Source: Lates calcarifer
Taxonomy: Eukaryota > Chordata > Actinopteri > Centropomidae
Length of the DNA: 64,000 nucleotides
Assembly (NCBI RefSeq): GCF_001640805.2
Contig: NC_066851.1
Location: 10,251,550 to 10,315,549, forward strand
Reading direction: 5' to 3'
Numbering within the stretch: the first letter of the stretch is position 1; the number at the start of each line of letters is the position of its first letter. The position numbers were made by a program, and so were the translations under genes. The notes beneath the pieces were generated by a model that searched no databases, was not told the origin of the DNA, and saw only the letters and a list, made by a program, of their open reading frames with translations. This document shows, in pieces, positions 36,001-48,284 of the stretch.

Positions 36001-37136
36001 TTCATGGTAGTGACAAGTGTCCGTTGGTCACTTTGTGTCACCCGCTCCGCTAACAGCCGTTACCCTCCGCCCTCCACCTCCCGCCCTCTCACCCTCACCC
36101 CATCCTCGGCCTTACCCCAAGCCTGGGAGCGGAATTCTGGGAACATTTTTCCATGTGAAATGCCGAGGTCCAGTCGAGGGGTGTGACGCCAGTGCATTGT
36201 TCCAGCGGCAAAAAAAGGAACCGCTTGTGATGAGGCCAATTCCTGTTGGTCCCAAAAAAACAGGCACTTTCTCACACCGACTTCCTTCCTCGTTGGACAG
36301 CACAAAACAATCCCAGACCAACCAGCAAAGTGAAAAAGAAAGAAAGAGAAGGAAAAAGAGCAGTAGGGAGAGGTGAGCTGGGGTCTGTGCAGGTTGTGCG
36401 TCTGTAGCTGGAAACTCACAGATTGTCTCTGCAATCTCCAGCATTCACCTGACTGTCCCTTTGAAAGGTGAAGGTCCTTTATCTGCAGGCACAGACCCCC
36501 TGCAAAAATGCTTACCATTATGCACTGTATGTTTTCCTAGTGACAAACAGCAAGCTGCCAGTCTTATCTTTACTGTCCTGTATGATCGTCATCACTTCAG
36601 TGAATCTCAGTGCACTCTGCTTTTTACTGTCCCTGAATGTTTGCTTTCAGCATGAGGAAAACATGAGCAGTTATTGTGGGTCGCCATCGTGCTATGAATT
36701 ATACTTTTAGGAAAGCTCTTTGTGACAGACTGAGAAAACAGAAAAAGAATGAGGAAAGCAAAGTGAGGAGGGCAGCGAGGCTCAACTGATTGAGAGAGCA
36801 GGACTCAGGAAGCACCTGCCTGTGTGGAGGGCCGAGCATTTATCTGACCCCGCTCACATCAGGTGGTTTCCTTGTTTACGTTATCTCCCTGCAGCTCCCT
36901 GTGGCCCAGCCCCCTATTGGCTGCCCTGGGCCACTCCTTTTTCCACAGCATTCATTGATCTTAAGAGGGCTTGCCACTTCCCTGTTTCTCCTTTCCCACC
37001 ATAGTGACTGTATAAGGCAGAAACTTACCCATCACCACCCTGGAAGCTCACTGGCAAACGGAGGGAATCAGTTTAATAAGCTTAAAAAAACTCAAAGCTC
37101 CATCTGACCTCTCACCTCTGTCCTCACAACACAAAC

Positions 37137-37205
37137 ATGGCAGCCTTGACGACCACCTTCCTTTTCCTCCTCGTGCCTATACTTGGGCTCAGTGAAAACA
37201 AGTAG
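37137..37205 (+). other. micro-ORF with signal-peptide-like sequence
   Basis: A 22-codon frame from ATG in good context (ACAAACATGG) to TAG. It encodes MAALTTTFLFLLVPILGLS and a short polar end, which reads like a complete signal peptide. No downstream exon joins it convincingly. Could be chance, a lone first exon or a micropeptide. Confidence 0.15.
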
Positions 37206-38093
37206 GCTCATCAATTAGCCTGACTGATAACCTTGATCCTGCGGTCCCGCATGTCACCTGTATTGCTCAACCCTAACCCAGCTGGCAAGATTTAAACGCT
37301 GATTTGCCCTTGGGGGGCTGTCAGGGTCTTAAAATGTTTTCATGCACTGGTTTCTGGTAGTTCATTATTCCAGGAATCCTATTGAGACGGCGCTTTTCCT
37401 CTCACAGCGAAAACGCAGCAGCATTTTTAATAGTAAAGTTATTGAGTTGTACTGCTGCTGAATGTTTCCTTTTCCCCTGTTGATATAATTATAGTTAAAT
37501 TGCTGCTTGGCATTCGTGGTAATGACTGCAGGTGGGCCAGGCACAGGTGCTGTCTGTAATTATAGTGCACATGAGATCCAGAAATGATTATCTTAGCTAA
37601 ATACATATAATCAACCTCTGCAGATGCACATCTAAACTGTTTTATCAAATGTTTATTCTCTCCAGGAGGCAGAGCTGAGCACTGCTGTGTGTGCGCACAC
37701 TGGAGACAGAGCCGGTGAAAATGGTGTGTTGCGTGAGCGTGGATACGAACACCAATATGGCAGTGGCTCCAGTCGTAGTTGCAGGGGTTGTACCATCGCT
37801 GCCCCATCATGTTGGTAGAGATCTATTTGTCCTGGCGACGCTTTATCTGGTCTAATGCTCAGCCAAGTGAATCATAGATGCTAGAACAATATCCATAATT
37901 TCATCTCAGTCAACTGACTTATGACTCAGAAAAACACTGTCTCCTAGAGCAGACTACAGTCTATAACATCCTCTTTGCAGAGCATTTTAATGAAGAAAGA
38001 ACGATACGTACAGTTCAGATAGAAGTTGTGTGCAATAGTTGCACGTATTGCTCAGCCTTAAAGTGGTCACCCTAAAGCGACCCCCGCACCCCA

Positions 38094-38126
38094 CCTCCTC
38101 CTCCTCCTCCTCCTCCTCCTCCTCCT
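38094..38126. repeat. (CCT)n microsatellite
   Basis: Trinucleotide CTC run of about 33 bases. Confidence 0.9.
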
Positions 38127-38336
38127 TGTCTCTGCCTCAGCGGCCCTCTGCATGGCCTTTCAGCGGCTCTGCTTTTCCTTACTATCTTGTTATCTCAGCA
38201 AGTGTTTCCTGCGAGCACCTCGCTCTTCTCTGGGACATGTGGTAGAGCTTGCGCTGTGTTACGTCCATGGGGTATTGTTCTCCCACAGTTTGACCGTCGT
38301 AAATTAGCTGGAAACGATTTGTCAGACATGAGAAGT

Positions 38337-38363
38337 GGGGGGGTAGGGGTGGGGTGGGGGGGG
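38337..38363 (+). other. G-rich tract with quadruplex potential
   Basis: Four or more G runs of at least four (GGGGGGG-TA-GGGG-T-GGGG-T-GGGGGGGG) with one- or two-base loops on the plus strand. Confidence 0.6.
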
Positions 38364-40819
38364 CGCCAGGAAAGGGAAAAAAACAACAACAAAATCAGGG
38401 CTCTGATGTGGCCCCAGCACTGAACCATACACTGAACAGATAAGTTAAAGGTCTCTCTAATTGCTGCAATTCAAGCTATTAAGAAAAATATTATCCAGAG
38501 CGCTCAACTAACGGGTAACTGGAAGAAATTTTCTAATTTTACGCTTTACTCTAAATGCTTGAGGCTGTTTCAGTTCCATGGTATTTCCATATTTATCACT
38601 TTTTGTTAGAAGCTGATGCACAGTGAGAGGTTGTTATACAGTATGTATGGATCAACTATATGGGTTAAAGTGATACATTTACTTCACGCCAGGGGAGAAA
38701 ATGGTATTTTCCCCTATAATACAAATGGAACCCCATACGTGTTTTGCTGTAATCCCCAGGAAATGGCACAATTAAGAAATGCACATATTTGTGAGCGCCA
38801 TTTCCACGCTGAGTAAATGAAAAGTGTGTTTATTTGAAATTGTTGGACGAACCGCCCCTGTTTATTCCGCAGGCTGATTCCCAGTGAACATCAACATGAC
38901 CCTCTTTAATGAGGGAATTCCTGAACATCAGAGGATGTCTCACGCACATCCTGGCCCTTAGTCAGCCCTCATGCTCTCACCTATATAGTCGAGGTCCCAC
39001 AGTAGCGACCTATCGTAGGGAGAGGTGACACATCCTTCTACTCCTGAGGTCTCCCGGAAGGAGCACGTGGTCCTTCCATACGGGGAGCAACGGGCTGGTG
39101 GAGTGTCGACTCCTTATGAAATACCACCCCACCCACGTGTTACCACAATCAGCCTCATTTGGCTGCAGAAGAGAATTTTTGAACTCTGAAACTATGCCTT
39201 TCTATCAAATTCTTCCCTGTACCATCCCCTTGGGGAGTCCTACTGTCACAACCAATGTTCCCATGGATGGAAATGACCCCCGGGGATGCGGAGATTGACA
39301 GTGGGCAGAGAGGGACCAGGAATTAAAGGTCTCTGAAGAGTCAAGAGGCTTGTCAGAGGAGCAAAAATAAAAACATGCTGTAAAGAAGGCCCATAACATC
39401 AGTGTGGCCTTAGCTGTGACATGGGAACCCCCCCCCACCCCAAACTATGCCTGTAGTCATTCCCCCCTGGACAGTAGGGGCAGGTCACACATGAGGCCCC
39501 CGTTTGCAGCTGGGTAACTCCCAGCTACCTCATGCCAGGCAGAGCTATGCTGGGAACCAACTAAGTTAAGCACACAACCTTGAGATTAGCCACGCAGAAC
39601 CTCACACGGCTTTTTGATTCAGAGCCAAGTAAGTAACCGTTTTGCAAAATTGCTTTGATAAGGAAATGTTGCAAAGGCGAGGGAAAAAGGGACCCTGGCA
39701 GTCATCGGGAGCATGAAAAATGACTGGGATTCAGTACGAAAACAACTTCCCCCTCTGTAAAATAACAGTATTCCTGCAAGTGTAGGGGAAATCAGAAGGA
39801 AGTTCCTCCTTTATAGGAGAGAGGATTGTTCTCCAGCTTTGATTGTTTATGCAAAGCTAAGCATGTTTGCTTTAAATTATGTCACAATGTATCACAGGAG
39901 TGCTTCCAGTTTTGCACAGGAACAAATACTGCATACCTCATTTGGAATGAGTGTGCATTTGTTTATCTCTGCATCTCTTGATTTCCTTATCAGCAAAGAT
40001 TAACCCTTGGGGATTTGAAAAACACTACAAATTGAATCTCATCATCAGAACAATTGACATACTGTATTTTGGATCCAGTATATTTTGGCTCTTTTCTAAT
40101 CTACTGTAGCTTTCACTGTTGGTTTTCTTGGCAGTGTGTTTTATTTGTAAAAACTTGAGTGAAGGTTGTCCTCGTTTGGCAACACATACTATTAAAACTT
40201 CATGTCCTCTGTTAAAGTCTCTCCCATGATCCCTGTCACTCTCTTCTGTCGAGCAAAAAATGCCATAAAAAATAACCTAAAAATTGTGATCTTGATCTGC
40301 AAGGCCCCATATTTATTCTCTGTGGTTTATCAAGATAGTTCAGACAAACGCAGCTCTTACTAGCTGCTATCAATTGCTTTAAAAAGCTGTAACCATGGCA
40401 CCCAATACTCATGGCAAGATGACAGCATAAAAGCAGGTGAAAGCTTGGTGTGATGCAGGATAACACTGGAAGCCCAGCAAGCATCTGTCTGCTCCCTTTT
40501 CCCCTTTCGCTGCAGGTGTGTCAGTTGTAGAGACAAATGGATTCAAATGCAAAAGGACTGGTGGTTTGGCTCGGAGCTTTGGACGTCCAAAGTGTGTGAG
40601 GTGCAGGTTTTGTAAGCCTCAGATTTGGCCAGATGTCATAATAAGCACTGCAGATGCAAAATTTAGATAGGGGTAGATGAGGTAAGGTGGGTAATCAATA
40701 TGAAAAAGTAAAACCAACAAAAGATTTTAAATGAACTTTTGTTCTGTTTGTAGTCACCCTGCCAATTAGACATTTTTTGTACATTTCATCTATTGTTTGT
40801 TCACAGATTAAAAGAATAT

Positions 40820-41210
40820 TAAGACATTTTTTCGACAAATTTGCAAATGACATCAGTATAACTCATATAAGTATGGTGAATATGAAGCTAACGTCCATGT
40901 TAGCTTAACTTAGCACAAAGACTGATGCTGGCCTGATTGTCCAAAGGTTAACAAAAAATATACCTAACAGCACCTCTGAAGCTCACTAACTTAAATAACA
41001 TGTTTATCTAGTTTGTCTAATTCATAAAAAATGACAGAGTACAGAGTCAACAGGCTACCACTTCCCAGTCTTTGTGCTAAACTAAGCTAACTGTCTCCTG
41101 GCAGTAGCTTTATACCATACAGGCATGATATCAGTAAGTCTTCTGATCTAACTCTCAGCAGGAATTGAAAAAATATATTTCTCTAAAGATCAGACTGATC
41201 TTTTTAATAT
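40820..41210. mobile_element. palindromic fold-back MITE
   Basis: Inner inverted arms at 40899-40924 (starts GTTAGCTTAACTTAGC) and 41066-41091 (ends AACTAAGCTAAC) are complementary at 24 of 26 positions. Outer arms also pair loosely: GTGAATATGAAGCTAACG on the left against AGTAGCTTTATACCATAC on the right, with TCTAACTCTCAGCAGGAAT beyond. The words GCACAAAGACTG, CAGCACCTCTGAAGCTCACT and CAGTCTTTGTGCTAA match from memory a very abundant palindromic element of percomorph genomes. Non-coding, diverged; ends approximate. Confidence 0.75.
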
Positions 41211-43240
41211 TTCTTGCTATAGAGAGTCTGAATTCCAGTCTGCCTTGAAAGTAGCATTAGTGGTATTTCATTTCCAAAGCACAGACAGTAGTCATGGGAG
41301 AAAGAGATAAACATCAGAGCCACATTCAGGTTGGTTCCTGTTTGTCCTATGGGAGAGAGTGTCTCCTTATTCTATGCTGCTGCTGGTAAACCTATCAGGG
41401 CACAAAGGAGAATGGGACCCTCTGTAGACAATATGGCTCCTCTGCAGACAATAAGACTCTCCTCTGGACAGGGGACTGTGGGAATCCTAGTGGAAGACCC
41501 ACCTTGCCTGCTGAGTGTGCTAAATTGAAGTTTATTCAAAGAGTGTTAAATGCAAACCTTTTTGAAGTGTTTCATTCATTTGATAAGAACATTATCTAAA
41601 CCACGGGGCATTTCTCCTTATTGTTTAACATGAAAACACCAAAAAGTAAAAGACACTAAAGAGGAAAACAGCACTTTGAGACAATAAATGTTATGATGTC
41701 ATGTTGCTGTGAAATCTTGCTGACAAGAAACTTACTGAAACTCTGGACTCCTGCTGTGGTTTTGTCTGTGACACAATTAAATTTGGAAATTGTGTCATTT
41801 CCCTTCCTAATCTACACCCATTTCCCTCCCATATGGGTGTCATCCCCCGGTGTAACTCATAGAATTGCAGGGGTTTGTCGCTGTCAGACATCACAATGCT
41901 CATTGTTCTAATGGCTGCCTCTGGTTGACAGCCTGAGAATAATGTATGAAAGACTGATATACAACTGATAATAGCAGTGAAATATGTACAGTATGTACTT
42001 TGTCCAAAATACAGTAAATGTGTGTGTCTAGGTCCCCATTCAGTTTATGCCTGTGTGTGTACGTTTGCTGTGTGTGTCGGACGGAGCAGGGGAAGAGCTT
42101 TTTCGGTATCATGTCATGTCACTGTGACCCGTCACTGCCGTGCTCCGGTTCCTTTTGGTTTCCCACAGCCCAGTCTCTCTACATTTGACACATCTACCTG
42201 TGACCAAGCCCCCACCTCCTCTTGCCCCTGACTCTGCAGATTAGAGTAAAAACCTGGAAACCATTTTGCTTCTCTTTTTCCTCTGGAGCCCTCATAATGA
42301 CGGGAAAGTGCTCTGGCCCTGCTGCCACGGAGAGCAAAGGCACGGTGGTTGATGGGAAACTGTAAAGCCTCTGCAAAAATGTCTCCTTTTAGGGCTCTGT
42401 GAGCTCTGTTACACCCACACTCTGCAACCATAAATTTCAAAAGATGAAATAGCATGTGGCTCTTATCTTTATTTACACAATATAAAGTATTTTTCTACGT
42501 AAGGGAGAAAGAAAAAAAAAAAGACCTCTGGAGCCTAGAAAGCCTTTACTTCTCATGGGGAAGGTCAACTTTAATTTCATTGAAAAAAAGCAAAGTTTCA
42601 CTGTCTTGTATGCCCATTGGTGAAGTGCCAGTTTTTGCAGGTTCATCTTATGCAGACATGCTAAAAGTCATTACAGTCAATCGGCGTTTAGAATATACAG
42701 GATAAAATTTTGCTTTGTCACTGTGTCTCTCATGACTCCATACTTAAAACAATCTCCAACAGTTTGAATTAGATGGCCTCTTTTGTCCATAAATGAGCTG
42801 TTTATTTGTTGTTGTACCCACTTGGCAAGGGCAATCACCATCCACTTTGACTGCGTGGGCACTAGTATAGCAATCACTGCAAGCTTATTGCTGATGAGGA
42901 GAGCGTGTGCTGCTTATCCAAGGATATAACCCTCTCTGTAATCAACCAATAGTCAATCATGTCCTGGAGGCAAAATCCAGCTCATTATCAGAGTGATTAG
43001 CGTGGAATGAGGTAATACATCACAGACTGAAAACAAAAGTTTTTTTTTCTGTACAACACATTTCAAGCTAGTATGTAGTAGGTTGTTTGTTGCATTTACT
43101 AATGATTTTTGATGTCCCTTAAAGACAGCTTACAGTTAGGGATCCAGCTGTGAATGAGTGAAGCTCACTGGTTAGAACAGAAGAGGAACACCCACGCACC
43201 GTTTCCTCTATAAATCACCAGGACACCCACTAGGACAAAC

Positions 43241-43393
43241 ATGGCTGCCAGGGAGATCCTCACGACTAAGAATCAACGCCTTCACAACCTGTGGGGTTTA
43301 CAGCTGGTGTTACTGGTATTGTGTCAGCCTAACAGGTTCTCAGGGTCAAAGAGGGACCAGACAGCAGATAAGAGCTACAGCACACCTGCCTGA
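43241..43393 (+). other. 50-codon micro-ORF with hydrophobic core, unassigned
   Basis: ATG in context ACAAACATGG, 50 codons to TGA. The product starts MAAREILTTKNQRLHN, has a hydrophobic stretch LWGLQLVLLVL and then a polar tail. A TATAAA word lies about 33 bases upstream of the ATG. No relatives are recognised, and chance is quite possible in 20 kb of desert. Confidence 0.15.
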
Positions 43394-45591
43394 ACAAATA
43401 CACTATAATACACCCAATCACCTTATGGTTTTACTATCCTGTGATGGATGCTCACTGTAGTGATAAGATGCTCATTTCTGTTTCACTTCAACAAGCCCAT
43501 CTGTCCTCACAGTATTTCCTACATGTGGTTCAAATACATTTGCACTGATTCAGTGTTATGTTTTTAACATTATTTGAAGGCATAGTTTTGGTAAATTCTA
43601 AAATAGTGAACAATGTGATATGGTGGGAGTAAAATATAGGCTCATCTGTCTCTGATACCTTCAGATGGTTGCAATAATTAGTTTCCCCTCTTCATCCTCA
43701 TTATACTAGCAGCACCAAAACACTTTGCTGTCATTAGGGCTGAGCCATTGTCCGTCAGCAGTTAGCAACCATTTTGCCTTCCCCATTATAACACAAAGAG
43801 AGGGGAGGTAAAAACAGTTTACCCACAAATCTCCCTCTGTGTGCCCACTGGTTCACTCCACTTATTCAGGCAGGAAAGTAAAGACCATCTGCTCATTTTA
43901 TAGAACTCCAGTGTCAAAAAAAAAAAAAAAACACTCACTAATGCATATTCACTTGTTCTGTTGCCACTGGCCAGCAGATTATTTGACCAAACACCCACTG
44001 AAACTCCCTCCAAAACACATCTCAAAGAGAGTCGAGGTCAGTGGAGCCACAGCTGTGGACAGAGGCCATTGCTTTCAGTGTGAGCGTGTGAGTCTCATCT
44101 CCTACTGGCTGAAGATGAATGAAATCAAACCAAAGGAAAAGCTGGACTGAGCACGAGCTGAGGCATTACAGCCGCAGTAGTAGCCACTGGTTAGGAAAAA
44201 GAAAAAAAAAAGGTGGGCAGCTGCTCTCTGGTCCTTCCACTGTCAGAAATAAAATGGCCAAAATATAAACACAGGTAAAGAGTCAGCATGTCACAACAGC
44301 TAAAATCAGTTTCTGAATTGTACATAATGGTAAATAACTCATTGTTTTGTCACTGTATGGTTATGATCAGCCTCTTAGACAGAGGTTAGATTCACGCTGC
44401 ATTAAACATAGCTCTTTTACACCCACAACTTCTTTGGGCAGTTTCACACTTTGGCCTGTTTGATCGGCACACCATGTGGGGCCAAACAAACACACATTAA
44501 TCTGCACTTTGTATGAATATTCAGATACAGCTGTCTGCGACACAGAGATAGCAGCTGGTGTGCTTGGGCCCCACAGATACACCAGTGCCATGCCTGGACA
44601 GAAGCCGCTGCATCTGGGCCAAGACGGGCCCAGACGGCCCTGGCAGGGCCCATCCAGACCCAGAATCTCCCCAAATCCCAGTAGCGACACCCTCTACTGC
44701 TCAGGGGTGGCCAAAGACCCAATAAGCATTTTTAGCAGCCTGCAGAAGACACTTGGTGACACTTTCAGTATGTCACTATTATGGTGATGAAATTGTTGGA
44801 TACGTGGCGCTAGAAATGACAGGCTGACGTGTGTATTAATTTAAACACCTGCATTTTCACGGGCACGCTGTGTTAGATTCAAGGCAAATACAGATTTACT
44901 CCCTTATAACATAGAATTTCAGTGTTTGACAAAATACATATGGTTGCCATGGTGGTTTTCATATGACTGCAGTCAAAAGCAGGTGTTGAAACAGATGGCA
45001 TTGCTTTGTATATCACATTTAATTTAGTGCTTTCGCTGAGCACTCCTGACAAAGCATTTTAAATTTAATTGAATTTCTCTTAAGGGAATCATACAGACAT
45101 TCACTTTAGTTACTCAGCAGATGCACAGGACAGTGAATGTGACACCTGACTGTTCTGGAACCAGTCGCTGGTCAGCAAACATAATGGTCACATTTTTCAT
45201 TAAGGCTAAATGTCATAACTGTCTTAGAGTGGCATTTACGTTTTCCCTGATGACATGAGTTTAATTTGCCCTTTTTAATTACCCAACTTAATCTCATACT
45301 AATCCAATGATATTGCCTTAACAAGTAACGCGAGTATGGCTGGTTGGAAGACAAAGCCTGCGATGGTGAAAGAGTTTGTGTGTTTGGTGGGCCCGGCGTT
45401 GCCACCTCCCTGACAGTCTGTTGGTTGGCCCTGACAACACAACGCTGCAGTGCCAGGCTGTCAGTGTGCCAGGCTCAGAGAGCAGCTGCCAGGCCAAACC
45501 AGCGGGCACTAATTCAGCCAGCCACAGGGAGCCCCCCATGCCCCCTTCTTCTTCCAGGCCCTCCCTGTGGCTACAACTACCCATCATCCAT

Positions 45592-45592
45592 G

Positions 45593-45630
<38 letters not shown>

Positions 45631-45649
45631 TCATCCATGCACACGCGCG

Positions 45650-45692
<43 letters not shown>
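45592..45692. repeat. compound (CG)n(CA)n repeat with internal duplication
   Basis: Alternating pyrimidine-purine sequence of about 100 bases: CACGCGCGCGCA then a CA run, an ATCATCCATG interruption, a second CACGCGCGC and a longer CA run. The 22-base block around CATCATCCATGCACACGCG occurs twice (about 45582 and 45629), so the array grew by segmental duplication. Strong Z-DNA potential. Confidence 0.9.
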
Positions 45693-45695
<3 letters not shown>

Positions 45696-45802
45696 TACAC
45701 AATGCAGGCTTTAATTATGACAAACTTGCCAAAACCTAATCTTCCATCTTTTTAATCAAAGACATTTGTAGCTGAGGGCGTTGCCAGTATTCAAATGACG
45801 AA

Positions 45803-45821
45803 TTACCAGAAATTCTGGTAA
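45803..45821. other. perfect inverted repeat
   Basis: TTACCAGAA-A-TTCTGGTAA: 9-base arms with a one-base centre, inside a CNE-like stretch. It could bind a dimeric factor; no known consensus fits exactly. Confidence 0.5.
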
Positions 45822-48230
45822 ATAAACACTTTTTTCCTTTGACCAACAGTGGCCTTTCTCAATCAAGCAAAGCCTGAAAATCTTTCAAAAGCCAGCGATG
45901 CAAGAAAATCTGGAGGCTGGTTTTTCTTTTTGATTCATTTCCGATTCTCTTGCAGAGCAGATTCTCATAAATGTGGCCAGAGGTATCATGTCGACAATGA
46001 TTTTTAATCCCTGTGTATTTTACCAAAATTGAAAAGCAGAATTGTTGCTGAACATTACAAGCTCGATGGGGATCTTGGATCATTAATTTGCATGCTTGTC
46101 ATTGACACATGTCCATGTTCACTGCACAAATCATTAACATCCCGCCCGTTTTTGTCATTATTTCCAGTCACTGAGCCCGGGGGACTGTGCGGCCGGGCCA
46201 GTCTCTCCGTGGTCGGTTAAGTGATGGCCAAAATGCTCAGAAGCGTTCAGCTGCTCTTCTGACGTGATGGAGAGTTTCTGTGGGTGATTCCTGCTGCGTC
46301 CTCAGCCTCCCCCCCCCCCCGAGCTGAGCCTGTGGTTGGGAGAACAAACTTCTCACTCCTTCCCAGACTAATGTAGCACAGCTGAACACTGACATTCCTA
46401 ACACCATTTAAACACACTCTCATCTGCTCCCTCCCCTGTCACTCATCCTCTGTCTGAGTTGCTCTGTCCCAGCTGAAGGTTACAATATGGCTGATTCCTT
46501 TGGAGAGGCCCTTAAGGTCCCGATGCTCCACGCTGCCTGAGTAAACACGGCACAGCAGTTCATAAAGATGCATATTGTGTGCCTGCATCTGTGTATGCGT
46601 GTGCTCGAATGAATGTGGTTGCATATTGAGGGGTCTTCCTGCGCTGGGTTTCCTGACTGCAGGGATACATACATACCAATGGTAAGAGTGGCTGAAATAT
46701 TGATGCTGTGTTTTGTTCTCATTTTCGCCGTACTTGAGAGGCCATCTGGATAGGTCAGCCTTTCTCACGTTAAGTATTCATCCTCCCGTTTGAATGTGAC
46801 CACGGGAGAGGCAAAAGAGGGTCATTTTGTAATGTGAGAGAAAGAAAGAAGGGGGAGAAGTGGTGGTAGTGGTTTGGGTGGGCGGGTGGGGTGGGGGGGG
46901 TTGAGCAGGATTCAACAATAGCTTTTTCCCAACAGATGGAAGATTGGCTGCAGGGATATAGTTCAGTGTCATAGTAGAACCTGATATCTGATTATATTCC
47001 TCCCTCCCTAAGAATACAAAGGGATTACATGTGGTTACATGAATAATGAAAATGAGATTATTTTGTTGACATGCGTCTAATTTGTTGTGCCGCAGTCGTG
47101 AACTGCTGAATGCGGCCTATCAATCTGCCTCTTTGTGCCGCACTGCTCAGGTAAGTAAGACCAACAGATCATGTTTTTTCAACAAGCCAATCAAAGAAGT
47201 CGCTTCAGGCCAACTCTGCCACCTAAGGCTCGATTCAACTCCCATGTGAAATGACTGGTTGAAGAGTGTCTTGCGTGGTAGTGCTCAATCATGAGTATGA
47301 ATTTAAAAAGCTCACAAACAATCCCATTACTGACGGTCCAGTGGTCCGAACTCTTCTGATCACCTTTTCCCTGCCTTCAGCGTTGTTAAAGAAATGCACC
47401 GTGATCTCAATGTGCACTTGGTCAGCAAATAATGAATCTTAATGATGTGCTTAGAAGTGCAAACCAGCTATGACAATTTGAACAAGGTGCCATTTAAAGG
47501 GAGTGCGTTTTTTCTTGGTAAATTATCCCTCCGTTCTTAATTATTAACGAAAGCCTATTAATTATGAACAAATCTGTAGCCTAACACTCATCTAGACGAG
47601 GAGGGGTTGCCTAGGAGCATCGGCCTGTTCTGAATACCTTGTTGCTTTGGTGTTGGTGGTAACTGGAGCTCCTGCAGTATGATAGTAATATGGTGGAAAG
47701 TAAATAAGGCGGTTGGGTAGACGGGAGGACACAATGCCTTTGTTTTGGGTGCTGTCACAGGGGCACCACAAGCTTAGGTAATCAATAATGAAGTCGAGCA
47801 TATACCCATGTTGCTTTGTTGCTGACTGATACTATGTGGTGGAGCAAGAATACAGAAAAAACTTTTTGGTTTTGAGTAAAATATCTGCAGTTTTGTGTGT
47901 AGACAAAAACTGTCAATAGGAAAGCATGCGAAACATTTTAAAGTGCTAATCATTGTTTATGTGCAACCTATTTCCATTACACCTTGAGCAAACAGCAGGC
48001 CTCTTGGTTCCCACTGCTCAGTCAAAACAATGATCGGTCTTACGCGGCTGAACCTCCATTTTCGGATGCTAAATCAACACAGCTGGACATCCTAAAAGTT
48101 TGTGTTTATGTCTGTGCGCTACCTTTCCGACTTGGGTCTAAAAATAGGTTGGCAGCATCCTGCTGTGATGCTGAAGGTGCAGTCATCTTTCCCCTCTGAA
48201 GGACACAACACTGTCTGAAGTTTGGGATCA

Positions 48231-48284
48231 GGGGGTGGGGGGGTGGAAGGGGGGAGGTGGGAGGGAGGGGAGGGAAGGGGGGGA
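48231..48284 (+). other. long G-rich tract with quadruplex potential
   Basis: About 54 bases made almost only of G runs of three to seven, separated by single T, A or AA. A strong G-quadruplex candidate on the plus strand. Confidence 0.65.

Larger units (their letters stand above)
28700..40815. other. gene desert upstream of dll4, part 1
   Basis: About 12 kb with no recognisable exons, RNA genes or intact elements. Long AT-rich, CpG-poor stretches near 33.4-33.7 and 34.4-35.2 kb look like candidate conserved non-coding DNA. Other contents are simple repeats, a G-rich tract and one signal-peptide-like micro-ORF, listed separately. The position upstream of dll4 suggests long-range regulation (inference). 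Confidence 0.5.

Noticed and set aside
44476..44787. Pro/Gly-rich 103-codon frame that first looked collagen-like.
   Set aside because: No Gly-X-Y periodicity; the composition comes from a locally GC-rich stretch.
45344..45739. Open frames with His-Thr repeats over the CA array.
   Set aside because: Translation of a dinucleotide repeat, not a gene.
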